In this document: positions 31,897 through 44,575 of the stretch, in pieces | Layout of the letters: every line of letters starts with the position of its first letter | Position numbering within the stretch: position 1 is the first letter of the stretch | NCBI GenBank assembly: GCA_016271365.2 | Contig: CM057453.1 | Location: 1,088,095,001-1,088,159,000 of the forward strand | Reading direction: 5' to 3' | Length of the DNA: 64,000 nt | Source: Neoceratodus forsteri | Taxonomy: Eukaryota > Chordata > Ceratodontiformes > Ceratodontidae | Position numbers and translations under genes: made by a program | Notes under the pieces: model-generated | Told to the model about the DNA's origin: nothing | The model's input: the letters and a program-made list of their open reading frames with translations, nothing else | The model's database searches: none

Positions 31897-32643
31897 ATGC
31901 CTTTTTCCCCTCCATTCTTAATTTTGACGTCTAATGTCAATAGTATTAAGAATGCAGTTAAACGGAGTGTGGTGTTTTCATTTTTATGGACTTTCCCTCC
32001 TGGAGTCTTTCTTTTACAAGATACTAGGCTACACACTACTCTAGAACTCACTGTTTCCACTAAAGCATGGCTCTCAGGGATTTCCTTTTGGTCGATTGGC
32101 CCAGAACGTTGCATGGGGGTTGGTATCCTTTTTCACCATATTCAGCCTAATGTGGTTCGGGTGTTGGACCTCGTTCCTGGTAGAGTATTGTTACTTGATT
32201 TCATTTTGGACACAGTTTTTTTTCGAGTAATTAACACTTATGCACCCCAGACTAAAGCAGAGCGTACACTTCTTTTTCAACAAATTAGTCCCTTTCTACA
32301 TATTGCTCATTATGTCATTTGGGGAGGTAATTTTAATTGTGGATTGAGTAAATGGGATCGGGGTTCCACCACCATGACGGAAAAAATATTTGGTGATATA
32401 GCTGCACTGAATAAGGCTGTGCGAGATGCTTGTCTCAAGGATGCTGCTTTTTCCCATACAGGTGTGCGGGAACAAACTTTTTTTAAAGGGGCATTATCTA
32501 CCCGTATTGATTTTCTGTTTCTGTCTCTTTCTTTGTTACTCCAGACTGTCTCTGTGGAACCAACTGCTTATTCTGACCATAGGCTTTTGAGGTTTCCTTG
32601 GGCAAAGCAGTTGCTCCTATGGGACCTGGATACTGGAGATTAA
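31897..32643 (+). pseudogene. Tx1-A ORF2 endonuclease domain
   Basis: This is an open 248-residue frame that starts ORF2 after a 23-base gap from ORF1. LILTSNVNSIKNAV (about residues 7-20) is the Asn block and VFLLQDTRL (about 37-45) is where QET is expected, so Glu is replaced by Asp. VIWGGNFNCGLS carries the GDFN block as GGNFN (Asp lost). The domain ends near AYSDHRLLRF with the conserved SDH. Two metal-site substitutions suggest inactivity. After 32643 a frameshift leads into the linker. Confidence 0.8.
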
Positions 32644-35407
32644 ATTCTAGTCTTTTGCAGCAAGCTGCTTTTCTACAGCTCATCTCTACTTTCTTGGACT
32701 GTAGGAAATCCTTGTATTCCTTATATGGTGATCCAGTGGTTTGGTGGATGGAAACTAAATCAGACCTGCGCTCCCTACTTATTTCCCATAGCAGATACTT
32801 TAGGAAGTGGACTTATTTTTTGTATTTACAGGACAGAAAACAGCTACAACACTTGTATTCCCTCTCACAACTTACCTGACATGATTTTTCAGCTCAGATT
32901 GCTCATTTTCAGAAGAAGATGATGCAATATCATTTAAATTTAACAGTAGATCTTCAGTCGCAGCAGCAACATGGTACACAGGAACCATTTGCTACCACTT
33001 GTCCCTTACTTAGCCATCAGGAGAAGGTACAGACTAAATCTATTTCCGCTCTTTATGACCAACAGGGGGTGGTCCACACTGAGCAGAGTAGTGTTTTACG
33101 CATTGCATCTGCCTATGCTGCTTCTTTATTCACTGCCCCACCAGTTCAGCCTTTAGATTTTGTTTCTTTTTTTGGTAAAATTCAGGTTCCCCAGGCACCG
33201 CCAGATCAGCTTTTAGGCTTAACGGCTCCTTTTCAGGCCCAGGAAGTTGCTGCTGCCATTCAATCTTTATCTAAAGGTAAAGCCCCTGGTCTGGATGGTC
33301 TCACCTCTGACCTTTACCATTTTTTACATGCTGAAGTTTTGGAAGAACTAACCTCAGTTTATAATTCTATGGTGCTAACTCAAAATGTCCCTTTTGATAT
33401 GACTACAGGAATTCTCATCTTTATCTTTAAGAATAAAGGTGATAAATTGGATCTATCTAATTGAAGGGCTTTTAGCCTCTTGAATACTGATTTTAAAATT
33501 CTTTCCAAACTTTTGAACACAAGGCTGTTAACAGTGGCAAAGTTCTTGATTTCTCTGGCACAATCTTGTACTGTGCCTGGTAACTCAATAACAGATCAAC
33601 TCCTTTTATTACGGGATATATTTTTTCATGATTCTGTTTCACCACTGGATGGTTATGTGCTTTCCCTAGACCAGAGGCAAGCCTTTGATAATGTGGCGCA
33701 TGTCTTCTTATGGCATGTACTGAGCCATTATGGTATTTCTGCCACTTTTATAGCATGGCTACAGGCCCTTTATCGTACTGCCACTGTTCGCCCCTGTATT
33801 AATGTTTTTTTAGGCCCTCATGTTCCTATTAAGGAAGGTGTTCGACAAGGGTGCCTGATCAGTCCCCTTTTATATGTATTTAGTATAGATCCTTTATTAA
33901 GGCTTCTCAATTCCACACCTGGTATTGCTCCAATTCAGATATCGAATTTTATGGTTCCTTATACTGCCTTGGCCTATGTGGATGATGTAGTTCTTTTGGT
34001 TGGGAATACCCAGTCTGCTGAAATGGCACTGACTATATGTACCACTTATGGTACATTCTCAGGAACCAATCTGAACCTATCAAAAAGTATTGGGAAGCCC
34101 CTGGGTGGTCAGATTGTTCCTACTGATCACATAGCCAGTCTCCCTTATACGTTAGGTCCTTTAACAATCTTAGACATTGAGTATGGGTCGTCCCAAATGG
34201 ATAATGCAAACTGGGACAAAAAATTATTAATTGGATCACAAATGGTTCAGAATTGGAATAGGACCAAAATGAGTTATTGCAAATGTGTTTATTTAATAAG
34301 GACTTACCTGGTGCCTCTTTTTTTGTTTCTTAGTTCAGTTTTTCCTGTTCCCAAGTCAAGGGAGGTTAAGTTGTATAGCCTATTTTTTCAGTCCTTTTGG
34401 GGCAGCTGTCTGAATCCCATCAAAAGAAATGTATTATATTTACCTCGCAATCAAGGTGGACAGCAAATGGTTAACCCGGTGTTGTTTTTTTTTTCTGTCA
34501 GTTTTTGTCTGCTAATTTGAAACCATTGTTTATTTCTCCTGATAAATATTGGTGTGGTCTTTTTCATCAAACCATATCACCCTGGTTTGTAGCTTGGGAT
34601 TTGGGTCATTTACATCACATTAAGCAGGTAGTCACTTCTCCATTGTATTTGCGTGAGGTCTTTGTCAAGCTTCGGTCATGGGGGATCACTAGTAGACATG
34701 TGATCTCAAAATCTAAAAAACAGTTATATGCATTTGTTATGGAGAATTGTTTTAGTGAGTTGGACATCTTTCCAAAATGTCCAGAAACACATAAAGGGGC
34801 TTTATTAATCTTTCTGAATAAGAAGAGAATGCCAAACAAATTTAAAGATCATTACTGGCTTAATTGCCATGAAAAACTGAATGTAAAGGCTAATCAAAAG
34901 CATAAACGGGTGGAGGAACGTATTTGTTCTAGATCTCGGTGCATTAATCAATCAGAAACCCTGCTGCATTTGTATTTTACTTGTACTTATATTGTTGATT
35001 TTTGGAAATTCTTATATGACAAGTCCCGTCTTTCTCTTTTTCTACAACTTACATATCCTGCGCTTATGTATGGTAGTTATCTTAGCAACTGGGATATTTG
35101 GGACACAAGCACATTGACTGTAATTTTTGTAATTATCAAATGGTTTATCTGGCATTCTCGTTGTTTGTTCACTCTTCAACAGCATGAATTTTCTTATATG
35201 ATTTGTATGGTAATATTTTCAAATCCCTACAGGATGTTTATTTTTCTGAATCTAAAAGTCTCAGTAGGATCCGTTTGCGGGCCATCTGGCGGAATTTGCC
35301 CTGGATTACTGACAATGACTTTCCAATTACTTGAAGACTCTCATCAAGGCTTGTCCTTTCCTTTTCATTGTATCTGTTTATTTTGGTTACTACGGAACAG
35401 CTTGTAA
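32598..35407 (+). pseudogene. Tx1-A ORF2 reverse transcriptase and C-terminus
   Basis: Segments are 32598-32879 (linker), 32919-33464 (KGKAPGLDGLTSDLYHFL, then FKNKGDKLDLSN), 33480-34520 (LSLDQRQAFDNVAH, GVRQGCLISPLLYVFSIDPL and catalytic AYVDDVVLLV) and 34505-35407. The last has a C-terminal Cys/His block, ICSRSRCINQSE...HLYFTC. At 33463 a TGA replaces the Trp usual in the DLxNWRxxSLLN block, a simple nonsense change. The YVDD box is intact. The final shift lies near 34490 in a T-run. Confidence 0.85.
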
Positions 35408-35507
35408 ATTTTTTTTGTTGCAATGAGTGATTTTGAGTTCTGTGTTGTATGATTTCTTTAATAAAGTCTTCCCCTACTCTCCCGTAGGGGAACCTTTGGC
35501 CATTGCA

Positions 35508-38150
35508 ATGGCCACTTGGAGTGATCCTCCAGATGGAATGGACACTACGCAGGTAGGAGATTGGGCCTCCTCTCCTATTCTCGACTTGCATGAGGCTGAA
35601 AATGTTGAAATGGATATGACCAACCAAGAGGGAGAAGCGAGCGATTTTTTTATTTCTGCGGAGGATTTAACAGTTGTTGGGGAAGACACGGAAACTAACA
35701 CTAACTCTGCAGAACCCCTTTTTGAAGAAAAAATTGAGAACTGCACAGAAGATGGACATCGGCAGTCAGTAAATGATCTTAAACCTCCGGACCAAGTAGC
35801 GCATGCTGAAATTTCTAAACCGGCAGTGCAAGGTTCCACTTCATCTGTCAGAAGCTCTCCTGATGCTGTCACTGAGAAGGGCCTGTCGGGGCCGGGTGAG
35901 TCAGATTTTGAAAATGTTAAAAATTATTCAGCTTCTTCAGTGATTTACTTGCAGGCTGGCGATCTAAACACTACTGATAGTGTGTGCCAACAGCCTTTGC
36001 TGAAATTAGCAGCCGCTTCTGTGTGTGCAGATTTCCGGGCTGGCAGTTCAAACACTGGAGAAGGTGTGTGCCGAAAGCCCGTTGCTATGGACTCATTTTC
36101 TCTCTCTGTGGAACTTAAGACAGAAGAGAAAAGGTCTAATGCAGGAGTCAGCCTCCCACAAGCAGTGGGTGATACACAAACTGTTATTAAAACATCAGAG
36201 CCTTCACATATGATGCGGGAAACTGGCTTTGTTTTTAAACATCCAGCTAGCCTTAATGTAGATGAACATGCTGTTCCAGCAGCAGGAGTCGTTTATCAAA
36301 TTGCTCCAGCTTCATAGACTGGGACTACATCCTTTTCCTTTTTGACTAAATCAGAAACTGATAGTAGCCTAAGGCACTCTCTAACTGTTCTTTCAACAAA
36401 AGGGAATAAAAATGATCATGCTTAAAACATACTGAAAATAACCAGGCGACAATTACAAAAGAATTACCTATTATGCCTAGGGTTCAATATCCACTACCGC
36501 TTACATCAGATAATACTTGCTCCCCCCAGAAGTCCTTAGGAAATGCATGGTGGCTACAAACCTCCAAAGGGAACTGGCTGCCAGACCCAGATTGGGATCC
36601 TACCCTGAACTTTTCCCAGTTATTTCCTGAATGGAAACCAAATGCTAATAAATCAGTGGAAATGGTTTTAGGACCCCAGCTCTTGGATACTTCATTAAAA
36701 ATGGACATAACTAAACCTGGCCTCTCCAAACTCCCATTAGGCCTCACTGAATTAATTGCATTGAGGAGCCAATACCAGCAGTTATGGAGGTCCCTACTAC
36801 GGAACCACAAGCAGATACACCTGATGCTACACCAATTCACAAACCTCTCCTATCAGAATTTTTCTCCAAGATAAAAAAGAAGCTGCCCCACGAAGAAATG
36901 CAGTTTGCATACATTATAAGGGTGGTTTGGAAGAAAGGCCTGACAGGGCCTTTGTAGGATGGAAATTGTTGAAGGACTCTTTTCATTTCTCCCCCAGAGA
37001 AGTATATGCCTTTATTAATATCTCTGGGGAAGATAATTATGATATAAGCTTTTGGACTGCATACGCACTGGAGTTATTTTGGGAGCGCTATACACAGGTT
37101 AAGTTTTCTCCCACATGGGCCCCCTTTTTAGTGATTCCTCTTACCAAACCTCTTATTAAATATGTTACAATCATGTTTTGTAATGAGGATGTCCATGTGG
37201 ATGACATTACGTATTGGTTATCTCAAAATTGTGATATCTTAAGTGATCCTGAAGCAATTCTGGATTCAGAATTGTTTTGGATGGAAGGATGGAAATACAA
37301 GGTTAAGCTTTGACTTTCTGACTATGGAATGGAACATATACTAAACTCCTTTATGTTGGGTAGGGATAGAGGTGTATGCTTTTATGCAGGGCAGCCTAGA
37401 GCATGTTACAAGTGTAGCTCTAGAACACACTTATCAAGTACTTGTGACCAGGCAATTGTGATAACTGTGGAGAATTGAGACATATAGCTATGCAGTGTGC
37501 CAACCATATGAAGTGCAACCTCTGTGAAGAGTATGGCCACATATTTAGTGAATGTCCTTGGGCGGCCAGGAATGAAGCATCCTGTGCCAGTCCAGAACTT
37601 TTAATACAACAGGCACAGGATTCTGCCTCTGCTCCCAAAGAATCTGACTTAACTCCTCCTTTAGACTCCTCCTCCTTCTTCCAAAGTTGTTTCCTCCCTT
37701 ACTTCTTCCTCCCACAAGGTAGAGGAACAGGATATTATAGTAGTACAGGAAGACCCCCCCCACCCCCTGTCCATCAAAAAAGAAGAAATCCAAAATGGTG
37801 AGGAGTTGTCCTGTAATCCACTGTTGGCTCCAGTATGTTACACGGAGCATAGCACTAGAGATAAGGAACCTTCTAGTACTGGCATGATACAGCCACTACC
37901 TAGGCGACATTCCTCAAGAAATATTAGGCAACAACCACCATTTACAACTATAGGTCCTACAACATTTGAATCAGATAACACTTATGCAGCTTTGTTTTCG
38001 CCTGATGGTGATTTTGAGATGGAGCAAGGAGATTCAGATTCCCAATCAGTGGGGGGAAATTTGTCTCCCACAGGGGCTGAACATGGAGATTATAAAAGTA
38101 AAAAAAAAGAAAAGATGGAAAAAATCAGTGTGACTTCACTCTCTAAATGA
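35508..38150 (+). pseudogene. Tx1-B ORF1, gag-like
   Basis: The ATG at 35508 opens a frame to 36317, a low-complexity acidic and Ser-rich N-terminus (270 codons). Broken pieces follow at 36473-36874 and 36927-37313. The latter holds the conserved middle domain (FVGWKLLKDSFHFSPREVYA, then WAPFLVIPLTKP), clearly homologous to element A. Zinc knuckles follow at about 37395-37560, with CYKCSSRTHLSSTC-type and CNLCEEYGHIFSEC; a stop lies between them. The last piece (37806-38150) is an acidic tail ending Lys-rich. The protein is about 30% longer at its N-terminus than in element A. Confidence 0.8.
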
Positions 38151-38153
38151 CAC

Positions 38154-39181
38154 ATGGGTTCCTTTACCATAGGATCTTTAAATATTCGTAGTTTTTTAAA
38201 TAACTTGAAGTGGCAAGCTGTTTTTTCATTTATCCATGAAAACAAATTTGATATTTTTTTCCTCCAAGAAACTTGGATGTGTTCTAGGGAAAAAATATTA
38301 CTTGTTAAAAGAGAATGGATTTGGGCCCCTTCTATTGGTCCTTTGGCCCGGATTGTGCTGACGGGGTTGGGATTTTAATGGGATCTTATAATTATTCACT
38401 AATACAATTGGTAGATTTGATCCTGGGTAGATTATTATTGTTGGATGGAAGATGGCAATGGATGGCTTGCCATTTTATTAACGTATATTGTCCTCAACTA
38501 AAAGCAGATAGGGTATCCCTTTTAAGAAATGTTCAACCATATCTTGTAACTTCTTATACGGTCTTTTGTGGAGGAGATTTTAATTGTGACATTTCCAGAG
38601 AACAATTTAGTGGTGGGAAAAGAAAGAAAACTTATTGTGACTCCAATATGTTGATTTTAGTAGTGGATACAGCAGGCCTTGTGGACTGTAGTATGTATAA
38701 TAAAGGTTCTCGGTTTACATATACTCGGGGCACATATCAAATTACTATTGATCATTTATTTATCTCTAAACACTTACCCAAAGGCATTTTTCAAATTTTA
38801 CCTATTGAATTTTCAGACCACTTATTATTAAAATTCTACATACCAACCCTTATCCAGAATCACAATATTAAAAATAGATGGAAATTGAATATTTCTTTGC
38901 TTACATTCCCAGAAGTTAAAAAGGGAATCACGGCTCTGCTTACAGCTAGATTATCAGTTTTGTGTTTATATACTGATATTAGTGAATGGTGGGAGGAACC
39001 AAAAAAAGATTTAAATTTATGGTTTAGTAAGCATAATAAGCAGGCGGGAAACAATAGATTCCTAAAGTATCTATCCCTTCGTAAGCAACTTCAACATCTC
39101 TACACTATTTCTTACATTACTAATTATGATTACTCACAGCAAATCACTAAACTTAAACATGACATGCTTGCCTATCAATGA
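38154..39181 (+). pseudogene. Tx1-B ORF2 endonuclease domain
   Basis: Two frames overlap at 38315-38378, so one frameshift splits the domain. The first (38154-38378) has FTIGSLNIRSFLNNL (Asn block) and IFFLQETWM (intact Glu). The second (38315-39181) has FINVYCPQLKADR, VFCGGDFNCDIS (intact GDFN), TIDHLF and PIEFSDHLLLKF (SDH). All catalytic motifs are conserved, in contrast to element A, so this copy may have been active until more recently. Confidence 0.83.
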
Positions 39182-39205
39182 GATAGGGCAAAAACAATAC
39201 AAGCT

Positions 39206-40485
39206 ATGTTTTATAGTGGAACACAGAAATCACAAGTGGGAGACACCTATGAAGCCTGCAAAAAAATTCATGAAGACATGACAATAGATTATTTACAGGA
39301 TTCTGAAGGAAATAAAGTAGAGGAAATTGAAGGTATAGAATATATTATGAAATCACATTATCAATCCTTATTACTATCAGAAGACCCTTCAGAACAAGAT
39401 ATTCAGGATTATTTACAGGATGTTAAGGTTCTGGCCTTCCACGACGAAGCACTTCTATTACTTAAAGACATTACTGTAGAAGAGATTGAAGGAGTGATTA
39501 AGGCCCTTAAAACAAATCCCTCTCCAGGTTTTGATGCTCTCCCAAACCAGTTTTATAAAACCTTTGTATTAGAGATTTCAATCTTTTTGCATACCATATA
39601 TCAATTCTTTTTTCAAATTAATGATATTCCTAAACATTTTACTGAAGGTCTATTAGTTTATTTATATAAAGCTGGTGATAGGACTAATATAAAGAACTGG
39701 AGACCTATCATTTAGTTAAATTCTGATTACAAAATACTTACACACATTATTAACACCAGACTAAAGCAATATGCCTCATTAGTGCTCTCTTCACAACAAT
39801 TTTGTGGAATACCTAATAAAAAAATACAGGATGCCCTTATTATAATTAGAGATATCATAGAAAGTCTTGCTATGCACAATTCTAGAGGATGTATACTTTC
39901 AGTGGATCAGGAAAAAGCATTTGACCAAGTTAATCAGTCATTTTTTTTTCTCACTAGCAAAGTATGGGATACCTCTTCAAGTAATCAATAATATACAGTT
40001 ATTGTATTCACACATATGTTCGGGTACTTATTAAAGGACATATTACACAGGTTTGTAATTCCCACCATGTTAGGCAGGGATGCCCCTTAAGCCCTTTATT
40101 ATATATTTTCTCATTAGACCCCTTACTTCAACGTTTGATTGATAATCCTAAATGGAATGGGTTATTGGGATCACGTGAACAAGATCCCTTTATTTTGCAA
40201 GCATATCCAGATGATATTTGTGGATTTTTCTCTCACTATAATCAAATTCCTTTGTTTTTGTGTGAACTTCAAATATATGCTAATGTGTCTAATTCAAAAT
40301 TAAATGTAGCTGAATGCAAGGGGTTGCTGGTCGGCCCCTGGAATATAGTATCATGTCAAGTGCAAGGAATCACTCTTACAATGGACCCAGTGACAATTTT
40401 AGGTATTACATATGGGACATCTAAGCTTCCCTTAAACAATTGGGGGATGGCCTTGTATAAGGTACAAAACAAATTCAAGAGATAG
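39206..40485 (+). pseudogene. Tx1-B ORF2 reverse transcriptase core
   Basis: 39206-39715 has TNPSPGFDALPNQFYKTF and KNWRPII, followed by a stop. 39782-39991 has CILSVDQEKAFDQVNQ. Around 40070 RQGCPLSPLLYIFS can be read. 40135-40485 carries the catalytic box as AYPDDICGF, where Ala-Asp or Val-Asp is expected before the second Asp (YPDD). A frame break in a T-run lies near 39945. Downstream the ORF is split by the CR1 at 40822. Confidence 0.8.
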
Positions 40486-40821
40486 CAACATTGGAAATTA
40501 ACAAAATTTAAAATAATCCAGATATTAAAGTGATTTGTTATTCCCCAATTACAATATGTTGCGCATATCTTTCCACTCCCACTGTCTCTGGAAACTACAG
40601 TTTATGGACTGTTTTTCCAAATGTTATGGGGGAATAAAATGAATCCTATTAAACAATGTTATACTTATGTAAAAAAGGAAGGGGGGGGGTTTGGGCATGA
40701 TTGAACCAGTGGTTTTCTTCCATTCTCTTTTTCTTTATCACACAATTTGCTATGGTAGTTCCACTATTAAAACCGGAGCCTATGGTTTGGTACAATATGT
40801 ATTAAACCATTACCTAGCAGT

Positions 40822-41591
40822 ATGACAAAATGTGGCACCAAAGCTACATTCCCGACTACAAATGCCAGAGTATTTTTGACCAGCAGCCCAAAAGCTAAGT
40901 GGAAAATCATGTACACAAATGCTCACAGCCTGGGAAATAAGATCCCAGACCTGCAGGCAATAATGTCAGAGGCTAAACTGGACATAGTAGCAATTAGTGA
41001 GACGTGGTTTACCAGTAACCACACTTGGGAGACTTCAGTACCTGGATATGTATTGTTCAGAAGAGACCGAGGTGCAAAAAGGGGGGGAGGGGTGGCCCTG
41101 TATGTTAATGAAAATATCAAAGCTACAGAAATTCAGAATACACATAAGGAGCCAGAAGAACTGTGGGTCACCCTGGAAACAGGTAATGGGACAACCATAA
41201 GAACTAGGGTTGTCTACAGGCCCCAGACCAGAGGAGGACATAGACACATTACTGTTAGAAGATATACAAAACATGACAGCTAAAGGGAGTTCTGATAATG
41301 GGAGACTTCAACATGCCAGATACAGATTGGTCAATACCAGCAGGAACATCTGCCAGAACTAGACTCATAGTGGATTCCCCTGCAGGGGAGGGCCTCAAAC
41401 AACTGGTACAGCAACCCACAAGAACAGGGGCTATCCTAGATCTAGTACTGACTAACAAAGAAGGGATCACAGATCTCTCAGGTAGAAGGTCACCTGGGGC
41501 CAGTGACCATCACATAGTATGGTTCAATTTGGCTACTACATCTAAATCATCCCATTCCAAAGGCAAAATATGGGACTTCAAGAGGAGCTGA
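40822..41591 (+). pseudogene. CR1 copy 3 endonuclease
   Basis: The frame at 40822-41283 carries the Asn block (YTNAHSLGNKIPDL), the Glu block (IVAISETWF, intact) and GGGVALYVNENI. After a break, 41298-41591 carries MGDFNMPDTDWSIPAG (intact GDFN) and SPGASDHHIVWF (SDH). All metal-site motifs are present. The only loss in this domain is the frameshift between them near 41240-41290. Confidence 0.85.
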
Positions 41592-43735
41592 CTTTGATAA
41601 GATGGCCAACAGAGTTAAGCTAGCCCTGGCAAAAAGAAACACAGGTGAGAGAGGTACAGGCAAAGTGGGCAAGCATTAAGGATACAATACTTGAAGCAAC
41701 ATCCCATTGTGTTAGACAGAAAAGGAAGTGCAAAAGAAGAAAAACCACTTTGGTTCTCAAATATAGTAGCAGAAAAGGTCAGAGCCAAAAGGCTGGCCTT
41801 CAGAAAATATAAGGAACACAGCGGGATGAAGATAAGGCATACCAAACTGCCCTAAGGAAGCAGGTAAGGCAGTAAGGTGAGGCAAGTCCCAAACTGAGGA
41901 AACACTAACGAACAGTAAAGAAGGTGACAAGACTTTCTATAGATACATTAGTGAAAGGAGAAAGTCAGAGGGTATTGCTAAGCTTAATGGAGAAAAGGGA
42001 GCATGTGAGGAGAGGAGGGACCCTGTAAAGGCATCTATCCTAAATAGATAACTTTTGCTCAGTATTTACTGAAGAGAAGGTAGGCAGGGCCCACGGCTCA
42101 GCATCATGGACACAGGGGAGGAGGTGAGCACTACTCCCTTCACAGAAAGGGTCCTACAAGAGCTTGCTAAGCTCAGGGTGGATAAGGCAATGGGACCTGA
42201 TGGCACACATCCCAGGGTGCTAGGGAGCTAAAAGGAGGAACTAGCAGAGCCATTAGCAGAATTGTTTAGTGAGTCTCTGAGCACAGGAGAGGTCCCAGAA
42301 GACTGGAGAAAGGCTCATGTGATCCCCTCCACAAGAGTGGTAGCAGGAGGCGAGGGAACTACAGACCAGTCAGTCTTACACCTCAGTAGTGGGCAAGTTG
42401 TGGAGGCACTCCTTAAGGAAAGGATAGTGCAACACCTGGAATCCATAGGGCACAGGATCCAAGACAGCATGGGTTTACAAAGGAAGGTCCTGTCAAACTA
42501 ATCTCATAGATTTCTTTGACTGGGTAACCAGAGTGATGGACCAAGGGGAGCAGTTGATGTCGCCTACCTTGACTTCAACAAAGCTTTTGACACTGTTCCA
42601 CATAGAAGATTGATAAATAAGCTAGGTAGGCTCGAGGTGGGTCAGAAGTTGGTCAACTGGGTGGCAAACTGGTTGACTGGCAGAAAACAGAGTGGTGGTA
42701 AATGGTATACAGTCAGAAGAGATGCAAGTCACAAGTAGGGTACCTCAGGGATCAGTCCTGGGGCCAGTCCTATTCAACATCTTCATTAGTGACCTCGCTA
42801 GATGGACTAGAGGGTAAGGCTTGTCTGTTTGCAGATGACACCAAGATCTGCAACAGAGTAGATGATCCAGATGGGGTGGGCAGAATGAGAGAGATCTGGA
42901 TAAACTAGCAGAATGGTCAGAAGAGTGGCAACTGGGATTTAATGCAAAGAAGTGCAAAATCATGCACATAGGAAGAAACCCTGAAGCCACTTATAGGCTG
43001 GGAGGGAGTTGCTAGCAGTCACAAAGGAAGAAAGAGACTTGGGCATCATCATACTGATGACCCAAATCATCAAGCAGACCTCACAAAGCAGTAGAGTAAG
43101 GCTAGGGGGTGTTAGGGTGTATTAGTAGGGGTATCCTGAAGTAAATAAGAGGAGAGTAATAATCCCTCTGTACAAAGACATTGGTTAGGCCCCCATCTGA
43201 GTACTGCATGGAGCCACCCCACAAGGATATTAACTGAAACTTTGAGGCAGTCCAGAGAAGGCAACTAAAATGGTGCAGGGACTGCATCAGAAGACATATA
43301 AGGACAGATTAACGGAGCTCAATATGTATAACCCTTGAGCAAAGGAGGAGAGAGGTGATATGATCGAGACATTTAAACACCTTAAGGGTCATAAACAAGG
43401 TGAAAGAGTCTAACATGTTTAAATATAAGAAAAATAGCAGGACAAGAGGACACAGCATGAGATTGAGGGAGGCCGATTAAGGGGAATGTGAGAAATTCTT
43501 TTTCACAGAAAGGGTGGTAGATGCATGGATGACATCACCACAAGAAGTGAGTGGCTATAGAATACAGTGCAGGGCTTCAAACAGGCATGGGATAGGCATA
43601 AGGGAGCAATACAAATGACTATGAATAGATAGGTCACTGACAGAGCAAAGGCCGATGGTACATTTATAAGGTAGAAAAAGAAATGGGCAGACTGGATGGG
43701 CCTTGCGGTCCTTATCTGCCGTCAACTTCTATGAA
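40822..43735 (+). mobile_element. CR1 (copy 3) inserted in Tx1-B
   Basis: This is a sense-strand CR1 from the endonuclease to the 3' end. Motifs are NAHSLGNKIPDLQAIMSEA (about 40918), DIVAISETWF (about 40981), GDFNMPDTDW (about 41302), YLDFNKAFDTVPH (about 42568), [19 protein letters not shown] (about 42740), LFADDTKI (about 42824) and the tail GGATGGGCCTTGCGGTCC ending at about 43735. Many frame breaks. The 5' part of the endonuclease matches a fragment at 53266-53575 almost base for base, so both belong to one young CR1 family. No clear duplication flanks it, as is common for CR1. Confidence 0.87.
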
Positions 43736-43739
43736 AAAT

Positions 43740-44375
43740 CCTTAAACACATATTTTACAAAATAACAGAAAAAACTTTTATTACTCGCTACTTGCCCAGA
43801 TTTATTCAACTGAGCCCCGTTTCAAAAACTGTCCCTCTACTTCTAACCCACAAGTTCTTAAACAATTGGTGAATAAGAGAGTGCCACAGTATATGTGGGA
43901 ACCCTCGTGGCTCACTGTATATGGTAGACTCAATTTTAGAGGAAATGCCAAGCATGAGAATGTAATAGACAGGAACTGTCCTTATGCAGCATGCATTAAT
44001 ATAGAGGAAACCATGTGTCATTTATTCTTTTCTTGCTCTTATTCTAAACCTCTATGGACATTTTTAAGTAATAAGTGGAAAATGGACTGGTTGTTATCTG
44101 TGAATGATGAGACTCTGGTATTAGGTATTCTCCCCAGTGAATCTGCTTAGCTGCATCTTGAAACTTATATGATTTTGCTTTGTTGTTTGCGATATTATCT
44201 ATGGCAAGCAAGATGCCAGTGGGTAATTAACCAAAGAATGATGTCATATTCTGTTTATAGTTTTCTAGTGGCTCAAGCAATGGACACTGTGTATCACATG
44301 GATTTAATGAATTATCCAGGTGATAAAGTTTATAGGTGGTGGAAAGGTTTTAAAATTTTCATAAAATATAAGTAA
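43740..44375 (+). pseudogene. Tx1-B ORF2 C-terminus after the CR1
   Basis: The frame at 43866-44150 (NKRVPQYMWEPSWLTVYGRL, then CPYAACINIEETMCHLFFSC) aligns with the C-terminal Cys/His block of element A near 34830-34990. 44169-44375 holds the last conserved block (RYYLWQARCQWVINQR, then YRWWKGFK). This proves that the CR1 at 40822-43735 interrupts one ORF2 and does not separate two elements. Confidence 0.8.
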
Positions 44376-44575
44376 AGATATATTTGTAGGATACACCCTG
44401 TATGTAACAACTTAGGTTTTGTTTATCCTATCGCTTTGTAGTTTATTTTGTTTTATTATTGTGTTCCTTAACTCCTTTATGTATTCATTTGTTTTGTCTG
44501 TTTCATTTACTTATGTAAAACCTTGATTTTGTATGTAACACTGTATGCAATATGTGATTTTTCAATAACCCCCCC

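Larger units (their letters stand above)
29880..35480 (+). mobile_element. Tx1-clade L1 retrotransposon A
   Basis: This is an almost complete sense-strand element. A 5' leader (about 29880-30010) is followed by ORF1 with three CCHC knuckles (30011-31873), a 23-base gap, ORF2 with APE endonuclease and RT (31897 to about 35407), and a short 3' UTR with AATAAA at about 35460. This organisation, ORF1 with zinc knuckles then APE-RT ORF2, matches the Xenopus Tx1 clade. ORF1 has two frameshifts; ORF2 has a stop at 33463 and later frameshifts. It is followed with no visible spacer by a second Tx1-like element. Confidence 0.85.
35481..44570 (+). mobile_element. Tx1-clade L1 retrotransposon B, interrupted by CR1
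   Basis: A different Tx1-like element starts where element A stops. ORF1 (about 35508-38150) and ORF2 (38154 to about 44375) are in the same order as in A but clearly diverged. A sense CR1 of about 2.9 kb (40822-43735) sits inside the ORF2 C-terminal half, and ORF2 resumes at about 43740. The 3' UTR runs to about 44570, where a tRNA-SINE begins. All ORFs are broken. A short inverted repeat (CCCCTAC...GTAGGGG, 35472-35490) marks the A/B junction. Confidence 0.82.
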
